NCBI GenBank assembly: GCA_963812915.1
Contig: CAWEXB010000009.1
Coordinates: 1-64,000 of the forward strand
Direction: 5' to 3'
Source: JACVRW01 sp963812915
GTDB lineage: Bacteria > Actinomycetota > Thermoleophilia > Solirubrobacterales > Thermoleophilaceae
DNA length: 64,000 nt
Positions 1 through 10,304 of this stretch are shown here, one piece after another (position 1 is the stretch's first letter; the number at the start of each line of letters is the position of its first letter). Below the pieces are notes generated by a model, which was not told the DNA's origin, ran no database searches, and saw nothing but the letters and a program-made list of their open reading frames with translations. The position numbers and the translations under genes were made by a program.

Positions 1-235
1 GGCTGAGCTGCGCTTCGCGGTCTCCTCGAGAGGAACGACCCGACAACGGCGTACTCCTCTCGCGCCCTCCTTTCGTCCAAAAGTAGGAGCCCGGCAACGT
101 TCAAGCCCGGCCGCCGCTTTTCGTCCGAGTGTTGCCCATAAAGGAGTGCGCGGTGAGGAAGCTCACCCACGCGTAGCGTCGGCGCCAGCATTTCCTGCCA
201 GAGGGGGGGGGCGTACGCACACTCCTCCGGGCCGC

Positions 236-513
236 TCTCGATCGCAACCACGAGCCGAGCCAATGCGGCGTGCTCGGCGGATGGCTCCGCACTGCGCCGC
301 CCACCGTCCACACCGGCCCCGTGGCCGCCAGCTCCCGAAGCCCCGGGCAGTCGTGTTCGCGGTGCATGGCTGCTGCTGCGCCGACTGCGGCCGTTGAGGC
401 GTCCCGCTGGAGGTCCACCACGTCAACGGCGATCCGACCGACAACCGGCTCGCGCAAACACGATCCCGCTGTGCAGCGATTGCCACCGAAAGCTGACGCT
501 TCCCGGCGCTTGA
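236..513 (+). pseudogene. HNH endonuclease, left-arm copy, in-frame TGA and a frameshift
   Basis: This is the mirror copy of the HNH gene at 17863-18180. The frame runs through a Cys/His-rich N-terminal part and the motif CADCGR, then meets TGA at 395-397. It resumes in frame as PLEVHHVNGDPTDNRLA, the HNH catalytic core. Here a base change after DNRLA shifts the frame, so the second zinc motif (CSDCHRKL) seen in the other arm is lost. The TGA is present in both arms. Confidence 0.6.
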
Positions 514-578
514 CGGCCTCCCATCTGGTCGGCGGCGTGGGGGTATTGTCGCCACGACCCGAACGGAGGAGGACGGGT

Positions 579-872
579 ACGCCGACCTACGTACTACTGG
601 TGGACTGGACCGAACAGGGTGTTCAGGCAGTGGAGCACACGGCACCCCCTCGAGCAGGGGAGCCAGATCGGCGAGAGCTTCGGCTGCAAGCTCGAGCACA
701 TCTGGTGGACCGAGGGTGGACACGACATGGTGAGCATCGTCAACGCGCCCGACGAGGAGGCGATGGTCGCGTACACCCTCGCCGTGCTCCGGCTGGGCAA
801 CTTCCCACGACCACGCTGCGCGCCTGGAACACCGACGAGATACGCGGATCGTCGGGACGACTACCGACTTAG
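579..872 (+). pseudogene. GYD-domain protein, left-arm copy, start codon and frame broken
   Basis: This is the mirror of the intact gene at 17501-17797. The position of its ATG reads ACG here (579-581). Small indels near 637 and 805 break the frame, so only the middle part (EQGSQIGESF to TLAVLRLGNF) is readable in one frame. The upstream Shine-Dalgarno GGAGGAGG is preserved. The damage may be sequencing error, because the mirror copy is intact. Confidence 0.75.
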
Positions 873-1045
873 CAGCGAGGGCAGAACAGGAACCCACATT
901 TCCGGGTGCTTGACGACGCGGGCGATTGGCGTGGCGTTTTTGGCGCACGCAGTACGGCGGTGAACGGGGGCGAGTCTCTAAAAACCCAAGCGGCAGCGGC
1001 GACGGCGGCCGCACCTCCGCACCTGGTCCTGAGCCGGGACCCGAA

Positions 1046-1918
1046 TCAGGGCGACGGGGCCCAGTAGGGGTCGACGCCGCCCCCTCCCTGCCCAGCGGGG
1101 ACGGTCGTCAACGCCGCGATGGACCCGCCCCGATCACAAACAGGCCCCTGCGGTCATTCCGCTCGCCACTGAAGACGATCTTGTTCCCGCTTGGCGCGGA
1201 GGCGGGATCGCGATCTCCGAACCGGTTTTGGCCGGTGATCCGCTCGAGCTCGTTGATGGCGTTGGGCCTGATCACCCAGATCGAGCCGCTGACGATCCCC
1301 TCGCAGGCGATTAGGTTCCCATCCCCCGACCAGCTCGGAGACTGGGCGGCGAAGTCGTCCCTCAACTCCTTGACGTTGCTGCCGTCGGCGTCCATCGCGA
1401 ACAGGCCGGCCGGATCAGGTGGGCCCAGGCGGGTGAAGACGATCCTGTTGCCGTTGGGCGAGTACTCGGGTTCTCAAGGAGGAGGAGCGCTCGTTTTGGG
1501 TCAGCCGCGTCCTGTCGCTGCCGTCGACGCGCACGGTGTAGATCTGCGCGGGGTCGTCGATCGTCCTCTCGGTCGCGTAAAGGATCTTGTTGCCGCTGGG
1601 AGAGAAGGAGGGTGTGAGCTCGGCCGTGGGCGTGTCGGTGACCTGCCGCACGTCTCCGCCGGAGCGGTTTGCGGTATAGAGGTTCCCGCGGTGCTGGAAC
1701 ACGATCGTCCTGCCGTCCGCCGACACGGCCGGCTGCCGGCCGGGATCGACGAGGCGCTGGCGGTCGCTGCCGTCGGGGCGGATCGAGAAGATCGCCCCGC
1801 CGTCCTGGAAGAAGATCGGGCCGTTGGGGCCCGGATACGCGGCCGTGGCCATCGCGGGCACGACCAGCGCCGCCGTGGTGGCGATCAGCGTGGCTGCCTG
1901 TAGGCCTCGCCGCCCCAT
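1046..1918 (-). pseudogene. TolB-like beta-propeller protein, left-arm copy, frameshifted
   Basis: This is the mirror of the intact 294-aa gene at 16444-17328. It has the same signal peptide start (MGRRGLQAATL) and the same WD40-like/PD40 blades, but the frame breaks near 1485 (after SSSL) and again in the following blade, and several bases are missing near 1360. Only two separate open pieces remain (1415-1918 and 1108-1395). Confidence 0.85.
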
Positions 1919-1984
1919 TGGGGGATGCTACACAAGGCCGCGCAGGCGGTTCTAGTCCAGACTGCTGCGCCGCTGGCGGCCCGG

Positions 1985-2493
1985 ATGCGGAGGGGCCCGT
2001 CTGCGATCTCTACCACTCCGCGCTGCAAATCGAGCTACCAGGGGACAGGTTCGTCATCGAGCAGACCCCGGTGCCTCGGCTGAGCGGCGAGGAACACGGA
2101 GTCGTCGCGGGGCGCGTGGGCGCTCGCTCAGCCGCCCACTTGCGGCTTCCGCTACGAGATCACCCATGGCGCGGCGGGCACATCCCCGACTGCCGAAGAT
2201 AGATAGCCCGCGGCGGCTTAGCGGCGACACCGGCGCGGCGTGTCCTCGAAATGGTCCGCCGCACGTTCCGACTCCGGTGTGGGCCCGCGACGAACTCGGC
2301 ACCGGCGAGATGTGGAACTCAAACTCGGTAATCGCGTGGGTGATCGCGCGCAGCGGCATCGAAGCTGCGTCGATTCGACCGCCCACAGGTGGTCGAGCGC
2401 CCGGTTGGCAGGCCGGACTCGCCGTAGCGCGGAGCCCGAGGCGGAGGCGCGACGACCCGGCCCGAGCTCACCGTATCCTCACGCCAGCGGTGA
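1985..2493 (+). pseudogene. Conserved hypothetical protein, left-arm copy, frameshifted
   Basis: This is the mirror of 15852-16376. The opening part (CDLYHSALQIELPGDRFVIE) and the part around ELGTGEMWNSNSVIAWVIA are recognisable but lie in different frames because of small deletions near 2115, 2145 and 2190. The stop overlaps the GTG of the following DUF6544-like fragment, as in the other arm. Confidence 0.7.
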
Positions 2494-2715
2494 ACGGCGC
2501 AGCCGAGTCCCGCTTCGAGCCCGGCCTAGTGTCGGAGGTCGACGAGCCGGTTCGTCGCTACTTCACTCATGCTCTCGCACCCGGTGCGAAGCTGGGATAC
2601 GGGGTCCAGCTGACCATGAGGGCCGGATCAAGGCCGGAGCTTGGATGCCCTTCGAAGCCGAGTGGCAGGGCGATGGCGCTCGTTCGAGTGGCGCGCCCGT
2701 GCCGGCCGAACCGCC
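2490..2715 (+). pseudogene. DUF6544-like gene, 5' fragment cut by IS110, left-arm copy
   Basis: This is the mirror of 15620-15855. It starts with GTG overlapping the upstream stop and reads through VRRYFTHALAPGAKLGYGV, then loses the frame near 2615 by one base. It ends at the IS110 boundary. No C-terminal half is found on the far side of the IS. Confidence 0.6.
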
Positions 2716-2742
2716 GGCCGGGGTCAGAGGTCCTGCTCTCGC

Positions 2743-3828
2743 TCAGCCTCCTTGTCTGAGTGGCTGGTCGGTGGCGATTGCCCAGACGAACCCGGCGAGT
2801 TCGCGGGCGCGGCAACGACGATCTTGCGGTGGGGCGCCCCGGGCGGCCATCCGCCCAGCGCTTGTGAAGGCGCTGCTGGCAGCGCCAGGCGCGCTCGATG
2901 ACGGCGGGGTGCTGGCCGCGCTGGCGGCGGGCCAGCTGGTAGCCGACCTGGGGCGGCGCGGCGTCCCAGGCCGCCTCGACCAGCAGCCGCCGCAGGTGGG
3001 CGTTGCCGGATTTCGTGATCGAGCCCTGCTTGCGCCGCTCGCCGGAGGAGCGCTCGGAGGGCACGACCCGGTGAAGCCCATGAACTCCTCGGCCGTCTCG
3101 AAGCGGGAGAAGTCGCCGACCTCGAGACGATCCCGAGCGCGGTCAGGGTGTCGATCCCGCGCAGGCAGCGCAGCTGGGCGACGAGTTGCGCCCACGGTTC
3201 CCGCTCGGCGGTCTGGCGGACCTCGCGCTCGAGCGCCTCGATGCGGCGGTCGACCAAGTCGAGCGCCCCGAGGTAGTCGTCGAAAGCGTGCTGCGGGCCG
3301 CGAAATCGAACGTCTGCTTGGCAATCAGGCCCGGCGGGTCCAGCCCCAGCACTTGGTCGGCATGGTGCGGTCGTGGCGCAGCAGGAACTTCGACTGCCGG
3401 TGGCGGGCGCGCATCCGGTCGAGGCAGGCGTCCTCGCGGGCGCGCACCAGGTCGCGCGCCGCCTCGAGCTCCGAGACGGAACCCGATCGGTTCGAGCAGG
3501 CCGCCGGCGTGCAGACGCGCCAGCTTCCGCGCATCCCGCGGTCGGTCTTAACTCGCTCGCCCGGCCGCGCGGGAACGAGCCCCGGCGCCACCACCTCGCA
3601 AGCAATCCCGCGTCCTGTCAGGTGGCGGTAGAGGCCGAAGCCGGTCGGTCCCGCCTCGTAGCAGACCCGCGCCCCCGGCCAGCGCGAGACGGCGCGCCCG
3701 ACAGCCGCGTGGTCGTAGGGCAACGTGCGCTCGTCGAGCAGCTCGTCGGCGCGCACCGCCGCCAGGCGGACCGACGCCTTGTGCACGTCCAGGGCGACGG
3801 TTACCGCCTTCGTCGTAGGGTGAGACAT
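2743..3828 (-). pseudogene. IS110-family transposase, left-arm copy, frameshifted
   Basis: This is the mirror of 14497-15595. The N-terminal RuvC-like (DEDD) part starts at MSHPTTKAVTVALDVHKASV and stays open through VPARPGERVKTD. It then shifts frame exactly where the other arm is correct (PRDARKLARLHAGG). A TGA stands where the other arm has TAG, after TRRA. Combining the two arms rebuilds one continuous IS110 transposase with its C-terminal Transposase_20 part (SITKSGNAHLRRLLVEAAW). Confidence 0.85.
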
Positions 3829-3949
3829 GGCGGGGACCTCCGTATGTGGCTTTACCGGGCCCACCCCGGCAGCCCACGCAGATGCGCAGGCGCCGACCAC
3901 TGTCGTTGAGCGACCGGGCGGCGCTACCGCGGACGCCGCTCCATCCTGT

Positions 3950-4384
3950 CTAGGCCAGCGTGGGGTCGCTCGACATCTCCGCCAGCCGTCGGGCCAGAGC
4001 CCGCAGCAGCTTGCGCTCCACGCTCGGGTTCTCGTCGAGCAGGTGGCGGAAGTCCTTGCGGGTCAGCACGAAGAGGCACACCGGCGTCTCGGCCGTCACA
4101 GTCGCCGTGCGCGGTATCTCCTCGATCAGTGCGATCTCGCCGACGAAGTCGGGGGCGCCGCTGGTCGCGATGCGCCTGCCCTTCCGGGAGACCTTCACCT
4201 TTCCGTCGACGATCACGAAGAACTCGTGCCCGGTCTCGCCCTCCTTGCATAGCACCGTGCCCGGCTCGACCTCGAGGTCCTCGGACACCCGCGCCACCTG
4301 AGCGAGCTCCTTACGGGAGAGGCCGTCGAACAGGGGAGCCCCCTTGAGCGCCTGCACCTTGATGTCCTGGCTGAACAGCCTCAT
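3950..4384 (-). CDS. Cyclic nucleotide-binding domain protein, left-arm copy
   Basis: This intact 144-aa protein consists of one cNMP-binding (CAP_ED) domain. The phosphate-binding cassette is visible as FVGEIALIEEIPRTATV. There is no DNA-binding helix-turn-helix and no catalytic domain, so it is a free-standing sensor or a regulatory subunit. It differs from the copy at 13940-14374 at five residues. It starts 7 nt after the cyclase fusion (4392-5738), which suggests an operon in which the upstream enzyme makes the cyclic nucleotide this protein senses. Confidence 0.9.
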   Translation of the reverse strand: MRLFSQDIKVQALKGAPLFDGLSRKELAQVARVSEDLEVEPGTVLCKEGETGHEFFVIVDGKVKVSRKGRRIATSGAPDFVGEIALIEEIPRTATVTAETPVCLFVLTRKDFRHLLDENPSVERKLLRALARRLAEMSSDPTLA

Positions 4385-4391
4385 GGCGCGC

Positions 4392-5738
4392 TTAGCCTAC
4401 GCGCACGCGGTGGCTGAGTCGAGTCGCGTAGAGGTGCCACTCGCCGGGAACGCCCTTGAGCTTCTTCTTGCCACGGTCCTCGAAGTCGATCCCGGACCCG
4501 GCGGCGAGGTCCCTGACGATGCTGGAGACGAGCACCTCGCATGCTCGGGCCTCGGCGGCGATTCGGGCGCCGATGTGGACCGCGATGCCCTCCACCTTGG
4601 CGCCGACCAGCTCCACCTCGCCCGTATGGACGCCCGCCCGGATCTCGAGGCCTAGCTCGCCCACGGCATTGATCGCGCCGTGAGCGCAGGCGATCGCCCG
4701 TGCCGGACCGTCGAAAGTGAAGGAAACCGTCGCCGGTGCCGCGAACCTCCCGGCCGCCGTAGCGGGCGAGCTGGGCGCGGATGGTGGCGTGGTGGGCGTC
4801 GAGCAGCGCGCGCCAGCGGCTGTCACCGAGCTCCGCCGCGCGCGAGGTGGACTCGACGATGTCCGTGAAGAGGACGGTCGTCAGGACACGCTCGGGCGCG
4901 GAGTCGACACGCCCCTCGGAGAGGAAGCGCTTCACGGCGTCGGGCACCACCGGGTCGCCGTAGATGCTGGTGTCCTGAGCGGTCACCTGGAGGACTTCCG
5001 CATCCGGGACGCGCTCTGCGAGATAGAGACAGCCGTCGCTGTAGCGCTCCTGGTACATGACCAAAGTGGGGACGGAGATCGTCGGAAGCACCTCGCGGAT
5101 GTCGGTCTCCATCAACACCCGCAGAAACCAAGCGGCCGCGCCCGGGCTGGCGGCGAGCCGCTCGTGGTTCACGTGCCAGAGCTCGAACTCCGGGTCGCCG
5201 GCACGACTCGGGAAGTACCTGCGCAGCTCGCCGAGCTGATAGTCGCGATCACCCCACTTGAGCCGCGTCTGCCGCACACGCTGGTGCCACTGCTCGACAG
5301 TGTCGCCCATCGGGAAGTCGGGCGCCGAGACGACTCGCGGCCAGGAGTTGTGGAGCATGAGGGCCACGACACGCTCCGGGTACGTGGCCGCGAACACGGC
5401 GCAGAGCTGGCCCCCGGGTGACCCCGCGCCGAGCAGGGCGGCGCGCACCGAGCCGGCGTCGTCCATGACCGCGCGGATGTCGTCCATGCGGGTCTCGAAG
5501 CCCGGCAGGTCCTGGGCCGGTCGGAGAGACCTGTGCCGCGCTTGTCGAGCAGGATCAGCCGGGAGAAGTCGGCAAGCCCCCGGCAAAACTCGACGAAGAT
5601 GGGCTGCTCCCACGCCCACACCAGGTTGATCATGAACGGCACGAAGATCAGATCGACAGGTCCCTCGCCCACGACCTGGTAGGCGATGCTGACATCGGCG
5701 GAGCGCGCGTAGCGCACCTCGGGCGTTTCCAGGTTCAC
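4392..5738 (-). pseudogene. Alpha/beta-hydrolase/class III cyclase fusion, left-arm copy, frameshifted
   Basis: This is the mirror of 12585-13931. A one-base deletion in a G run near 5517 (CCCAGG here, CCCAGGG there) shifts the frame inside the hydrolase domain, and a second small deletion near 4715 shifts it inside the cyclase domain (GTGDGF followed by wrong-frame residues). Between these points the frame is correct, including two places where the other arm is broken. The underlying gene is therefore probably intact and about 448 aa. Confidence 0.85.
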
Positions 5739-6075
5739 AGCGCCAAAAGACTAGGCGGCTTCGCGGTGGCCGGGCCGCCGCCGGCCACCGGTAACCCTGT
5801 CGGGCCAGCCGATGCCGTACTGGTCGCACACGTACCGCAGAGGCCCCGGCGCTGGAGTCGCTGGAGCGGAGCACGCAAGGTCATTTGCACTACGCTCGGG
5901 TCGCGGCCGATCTCGCCTGCGCCGGTGACCGTGGCGCGGTCTCGGACCTCGGGCACCTCCGTGTCGAGCGGCCAGGCGGCGCGCTGGCGCCCGTTGTCGG
6001 TGGCGCCGTTCAGGCCAGCCCGGTGCCGAGCACGGGGAGATCGGCGCGGAGCCGCTCGGAACTAGGCTGGCCCCG
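5739..6075. other. Intergenic region present only in the left arm
   Basis: This lies between the divergent cyclase fusion and cupin genes. It holds the GC-rich palindrome GTGGCCGGGCCGCCGCCGGCCAC near 5765-5787. Bases from about 5790 onward are missing from the right arm. No gene is recognised, and it presumably carries the divergent promoters. Confidence 0.5.
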
Positions 6076-6446
6076 ATGGTCGACGAGATCGCCGGCGCCA
6101 TCGTTGTCCGGCCCGGCAGCGGGCTTCGCGTCGGGAACGTCGAGTTCCTGGCGCTGAGCGAACACACGCCGCACTTCAACTTCTCGCTGATCACGATGCG
6201 GCCGGGGCATACGGGGCCGGAGCCGCACGTGCACGACAACGAGGACGACGCTTTCTACGTCCTTGACGACGAGATGACATTCCTGGTCGATGCGACGACC
6301 GTCGCGGCGGGCGCCGGCACCTTCGTCCTCGTCCCGCCCGGTGTCGAGCACACATTCGCCAGCCGGACGAGCGCCCGGTGCGCATGCTCAACATGCACGC
6401 ACCCGCCGGCTTCGACCTGCGCCTGCGCGGCGGACCGACGACGTAG
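6076..6446 (+). pseudogene. Cupin-domain protein, left-arm copy with a late frameshift
   Basis: This is a small single-domain cupin. The metal-binding first motif appears as PEPHVHDNEDDAFYVLDDE and the second as VLVPPGVEHTFA. The frame is lost after TFAS (about 6362), and the correct end (MLNLHAPAGFDLRLRGGPTT) is readable in the right arm, so the real protein is about 123 aa. It lies upstream of, and on the same strand as, an O-methyltransferase, an arrangement repeated at 27074-28469. The function is probably as a small-molecule-binding or enzyme-like accessory protein; the substrate is unknown. Confidence 0.75.
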
Positions 6447-6530
6447 GGCGGCCGGAAGACCCGGCGGCGGCGCGGCGCCCGCGTGCCAACGCGCACGCGG
6501 TCGCGGCGGCCACCGCGCCGTCACGCGATC

Positions 6531-6607
6531 GGCGCTCTCGCCAGCGCTGGGATTGTGGAGCAGCGCACCGGTCCGCGCTACCCGGGTTCGTCGACGAGCA
6601 GCATCCG
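6531..6607 (-). repeat. Dispersed intergenic repeat, left-arm copy (locus 9)
   Basis: The core ATGCTGCTCGTCGACGAA is on the minus strand, followed by AGCGCGG and CTGCTCCACAATC. The plus strand reads FVDEQHP, the form of the V-E-x-x-H signature seen here. See the findings for the family. Confidence 0.6.
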
Positions 6608-6844
6608 CGTCCGCGGTCGCTTAGCTCGCTTTCGCTTCGCCGGGCTGGGGGCGGCTGGCCGAGGTGCGGCAGCTGGCTGTGCGCAGCGAATGTGCTCGAC
6701 CCGCAGATAGCGCCGAGATCGAGCACTGTGCGCGGCTGGCGATGGTGCTTATCGGTCGGAGGTGGAATATCCGGGAAGCGCCATCCGTCGTTGAGGGGAG
6801 GCGGGACCTATCCGATGCACCTGAACTGAAGAACGGAGGACTCA

Positions 6845-7891
6845 ATGAGCAGAGCGCTGGCCGCGATCAGCGAAAACGAAGCGGCTCGGCGAACCCCCGA
6901 CGCGATCATGAAGCTTGGCTCTGCGTTTTGGGGATCGAAGACGCTCCTCAGCGCAGTCGAGCTCGGGCTCTTCTCGGTACTCGCCGCGTCGGGGCCGCTC
7001 GCCGCCGAGGAGCTTCGCGATCGCCTCGGCCTCCACGAGCGAAGCGCCCGCGACTTTCTCGACGCGCTCGTCGCCCTGGGCATGCTCGAGCGCGAGGACG
7101 AGGCCTATCGCAACACGCCCGCAACCGGGCTGTTCCTCGATCGCGCCAAGCCGAGCTACGTCGGAGGCATGCTCGAGATGCAGAACGCCCGGCTGTTCGG
7201 GTTCTGGCACTCGCTCACGGAGGCTCTGCGCACCGGGAACCCACAGAACGAGGCAAAGACCGGCGGCGACTTCTTCGAGGCGCTCTACTCGGACCCGGAG
7301 CGGCTCCGCGGGTTCGCCAAGGCAATGAGCGGGCTCAGCGCCGGGTCGGCACAGGCGATGGCGGCGACGTTTCCCTGGGGCCGGTATCAGACCGTCATCG
7401 ACATTGGCTGCGCCGAGGGGTGCGTCCCGGTCGTGCTCGCTCGCGAGCACGACCACCTGCGTGGCGGCGGCTTCGACCTCCCCGCGATGGCTCCGCTGTT
7501 CGAGGAGTACGTCGCCGCCGCTGAGCTGACCGACCGGCTGCGCTTCTACGCCGGGGACTTCTTCGCCGACGGGCTGCCGAGCGCCGACGTTTTCGTCATG
7601 GGCCACATACTCCATGACTGGAACCTGGACGAGAAGCGCCTCTTGCTCGAGAGGGCGCACCGGGCGCTCCCCGACGGCGGCGCACTGATCGTCTACGAGT
7701 CGATCATCGACGACGACAGGCGAGAGAACGCCTTCGGGCTTCTGATGAGCCTGAACATGCTGATCGAGACGCCCGGCGGCTTTGACTACACGGGCGCCGA
7801 CTGCCGGGGTTGGATGGCCGATGCCGGATTCCGCCAGACCTACCTCGAGCAGCTGGTCGGACCCGACTCCATGGTGGTCGGGATCAAGTAG
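6845..7891 (+). CDS. SAM-dependent O-methyltransferase, left-arm copy
   Basis: This intact 348-aa protein has the two-part layout of small-molecule O-methyltransferases (Methyltransf_2). Residues about 20-100 form the winged-helix dimerisation domain. The Rossmann catalytic domain follows, with SAM motif I at VIDIGCAEGCVPVVLA and the later motif GHILHDWNLDEKRLLL, whose His-Asp pair fits the catalytic base region. ATG is preceded by GGAGG. It differs from 10914-11960 by about 12 residues but by no indel. Most differences change the amino acid, which fits random error or relaxed constraint better than long selection. The substrate is unknown. Confidence 0.9.
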   Translation: MSRALAAISENEAARRTPDAIMKLGSAFWGSKTLLSAVELGLFSVLAASGPLAAEELRDRLGLHERSARDFLDALVALGMLEREDEAYRNTPATGLFLDRAKPSYVGGMLEMQNARLFGFWHSLTEALRTGNPQNEAKTGGDFFEALYSDPERLRGFAKAMSGLSAGSAQAMAATFPWGRYQTVIDIGCAEGCVPVVLAREHDHLRGGGFDLPAMAPLFEEYVAAAELTDRLRFYAGDFFADGLPSADVFVMGHILHDWNLDEKRLLLERAHRALPDGGALIVYESIIDDDRRENAFGLLMSLNMLIETPGGFDYTGADCRGWMADAGFRQTYLEQLVGPDSMVVGIK

Positions 7892-8040
7892 ACGACGTGG
7901 CCCGTTCCGGTGGCGCTCGACACCTCCAGCATCAGCGGTGCCCCGGAGGGAAAGCATTCATCTAGAAAAGTGAATCCACGCTTCCCCGTGGCCGAGCAGC
8001 CGGCGTCAAGACGTCCGCGATGAGGTGGCGTCCGCAGCGC

Positions 8041-8102
8041 TGCTCTTGTGGAAAAGCAGCGCCGGCGCCGACTGCGCTCCTATCGTCGAGGAGGAGCACT
8101 GC
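8041..8102 (-). repeat. Dispersed intergenic repeat, left-arm copy (locus 8)
   Basis: On the minus strand it reads AGTGCTCCTCCTCGACGA, then TAGGAGCGCAG. The flanks GCTCCT and AGGAGC can pair as a six-base stem around the TCGACGAT-containing loop. It lies in a 600-bp stretch (7892-8491) with no recognised gene. A short minus-strand open frame (8006-8212) is partly preserved in both arms but has no recognisable domain. Confidence 0.6.
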
Positions 8103-8491
8103 CAGCCGCCCCAGGTGGTCGTCCGAGGCGGACCTCTGGGCAGGCCGGTCGAGATGTGCTTGTAGGGCAGGTTTCGCGGGTCCAGCCTCGTCGCTATGAC
8201 CTTCGCGCTCACGCCTCACTCTCAGCGGCACCGAGCGCGTCAGGATGCCGCTTCACGGTGATAATGCCGACCGCCTCGTCGAGCACCGCCAAGCGATCGT
8301 CACGATGCTTGCGCGAGCGCTACGGGCAACCCCACATCCGCGCTCGCCGAACCCGGGGCTGGGCAGCGCCGGAGAGCGCCCCGGTCAGACCACCGATCCC
8401 CGACGCACAAGCAGCTGGCGCCGAGGCGGTGGGAAACAACCCGGCGGAGCATACGAGCCTCTGAACCTGAGACCTACGCCGTGAGATGCGC

Positions 8492-9217
8492 TTAACCGGG
8501 TAGCCAGGCCGAGGAAATAGCCGGCCGATGCGGCCGGGAAAGTCCGGCACCAGGCGCGTCGCGAGCCGGCCGCGCGGCCGCTCGGCGACGCGCGGGCGGA
8601 GCTGATCGGAGCACATCAGGAGCCGCACGATCGGGGCGATCTGAAAGTCGGCGGCGTTCGGGGTCGCGCCGCCGATCACGCCGCCTTCGACCCAGGCGTC
8701 AATTCTCGAGAGCGTCTTCGGGAGCGCTCGCAGGTCGGCTTGCACGCTCTCGTCCGTCGCCCCGTGCGTGTGGATCTCCAACCGGATGATCGGCCTCGCC
8801 GCTCGGATCGCGAGCCCGATCGGGACGTGCAGCGCGGCTCCCTCGGCGAAGCTCCGGAGCGCCTTGCGTTCCCGCTTGATCGCCCACCACGCGAGCCGCC
8901 GGGGGATCGGCTGAAAGACCGCCACGCCCCAGCGCTCCGCCTCCTCCACTCCCGCCGGTTCCCGGGGTCCCGTGGGAAGAGCGGGGGCTCAGGTTCAAGC
9001 TCCTCGAGTGCCCTGGCCACATCGAGCGAGCCCTGGACGCGCCTGCCGTCGATCCTGAGGGCGGGCACGGTGGGAGCTGGGAAGCCAGCGAGCCGCAGGA
9101 ATGCCATGTGGATCGTCGGGATGAGTCGACGCGCTCGTAACGAAGGCCCTTGTGCTCGAGCGCGAGGCGCGCGCTCATCGAGGGGTTCGAGCCGGGGACG
9201 ACGTAGAGCTTGATCAC
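8492..9217 (-). pseudogene. Glutathione S-transferase-like protein, left-arm copy, frameshifted
   Basis: This is the mirror of 9580-10304. GTG starts at 9217 and overlaps the LuxR stop. The N-terminal thioredoxin-fold part reads IKLYVVPGSNPSMSARLALE, and the frame then breaks near 9123, 8955 and 8510. The part that is correct here (EHKGLRYERVD) is where the right arm is broken. Confidence 0.8.
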
Positions 9218-9391
9218 CGCTCCGGGGCGAGATCGACCTGCCCCGCTTCCTGTCTGAGCGCGTCCGGCAGCCCGGCTCGGGAATCGATGTCGAGCTTGCG
9301 GTAGGCGTTGTGCAGATGCATCTCGACCGTCTTGCGGGTGATGAAGAGCGACTGCGCAATCTCGCGGTTCGTCCGGCCGTCACGGCCAGCT
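9214..9391 (-). pseudogene. LuxR-type HTH fragment cut at the palindrome hinge (left)
   Basis: This is the C-terminal end of a LuxR-family regulator. The GerE helix-turn-helix is readable as GRTNREIAQSLFITRKTVEM followed by HLHNAYRKLDI. Everything upstream of this domain is missing because the sequence folds back on itself here. The same fragment appears in mirror image at 9406-9583. Confidence 0.85.
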
Positions 9392-9405
9392 GGGCGATCC
9401 GCCCT
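9392..9405. other. Hinge of the giant palindrome
   Basis: Fourteen bases separate the arms. GGGCG (9392-9396) can pair with CGCCC (9400-9404), leaving only ATC as a loop and one bulged T. The spacer is effectively nil, as expected from a fold-back event. It lies inside a coding region, not at a gene boundary. Confidence 0.9.
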
Positions 9406-9583
9406 AGCTGGCCGTGACGGCCGGACGAACCGCGAGATTGCGCAGTCGCTCTTCATCACCCGCAAGACGGTCGAGATGCATCTGCACAACGCCTACCGCA
9501 AGCTCGACATCGATTCCCGAGCCGGGCTGCCGGACGCGCTCACACAGGAAGCGGGGCAGGTCGAGCTCGCCCCGGAGCGGTGA
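9406..9583 (+). pseudogene. LuxR-type HTH fragment cut at the palindrome hinge (right)
   Basis: This is the mirror of 9214-9391: GRTNREIAQSLFITRKTVEM, then HLHNAYRKLDIDSRAG, ending at TGA 9581-9583. The stop overlaps the GTG of the GST-like gene (GTGA), so the two were probably translated together in the original locus. The N-terminal sensor part of the regulator is absent. Confidence 0.85.
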
Positions 9584-10304
9584 TCAAGCTCTACGTCGTC
9601 CCCGGCTCGAACCCCTCGATGAGCGCGCGCCTCGCGCTCCATACAGGGGCTTTCGTTACGAGCGCGTCGACCTCATCCCGACGATCCACATGGCATTCCT
9701 GCGGCTCGCTGGCTTCCCAGCTCCCACCGTGCCCGCCCTCAGGATCGACGGCAGGCGCGTCCAGGGCTCGCTCGATGTGGCCAGGGCACTCGAGGAGCTT
9801 CAACCTGAGCCCCCGCTCTTCCCACGGGACCCCGGGAACCGGCGGCGAGTGGAGGAGGCGGAGCGCTGGGGCGAGGTGGTCTTGCAGCCGATCCCCCGGC
9901 GGCTCGCGTGGTGGGCGATCAAGCGGGAGCGCAAGGCGCTCCGGAGCTTCGCCGAGGGAGCCGCGCTGCACGTCCCGATCGGGCTCGCGATCCGAGCGGC
10001 GAGGCCGATCATCCGGTTCGAGATCCACACGCACGGGGCGACGGACGAGAGCGTGCAAGCCGACCTGCGAGCGCTCCCAAAGACGCTCTCGGTAATCGAC
10101 GCCTGGGCCGAAGGCGGCGTGATCGGCGGCGCGACCCGAACGCCGCCGACTTTCAGATCGCCCCGAGCGTGCGGCTCCTGATGTGCTCCGATCAGCTCCG
10201 CCCGCGCCGCCGAGCGGCCGTGCGGCCGGCTCGCGACGCGCCTGGTGCCGGACTTTCCCGGCCGCATCGGCCAGGTATTCCCTCCGGCCTGGCTACCCGG
10301 TTAA
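9580..10304 (+). pseudogene. Glutathione S-transferase-like protein, frameshifted
   Basis: This is a GST-superfamily protein of about 240 aa. The N-terminal thioredoxin fold contains the cis-proline segment PAPTVPALRIDG, and the helical C-terminal domain starts near EEAERWGEVVLQPIPRRLAW. The frame breaks near 9645, 10137 and 10205. The true end RIGQVFPPAWLPG and TAA at 10302-10304 are visible in the third frame. The left arm is intact at the first two of these breaks. It is probably a detoxification or glutathione/mycothiol-related transferase; the catalytic residue cannot be assigned. Confidence 0.8.

Larger units (their letters stand above)
1..9391. repeat. Left arm of a giant inverted repeat
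   Basis: This arm is the reverse complement of 9406-18363. Base 1 pairs with about 18363, base 3828 with 14497, base 6845 with 11960 and base 9391 with 9406. All genes recur in mirrored order. Differences are substitutions, one-base indels, and about 490 bp near 5790-6277 that is absent from the other arm. The repeat reaches the first base, so it may continue outside the window. A fold-back assembly or amplification artefact is the simplest explanation; a true inverted duplication is the alternative. Confidence 0.97.

Noticed and set aside
7892..8491. A small minus-strand gene at 8006-8212 and its mirror at 10591-10785
   Set aside because: About 40 codons agree between the arms, but this only reflects the shared sequence. 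There is no domain, and the two copies end differently.
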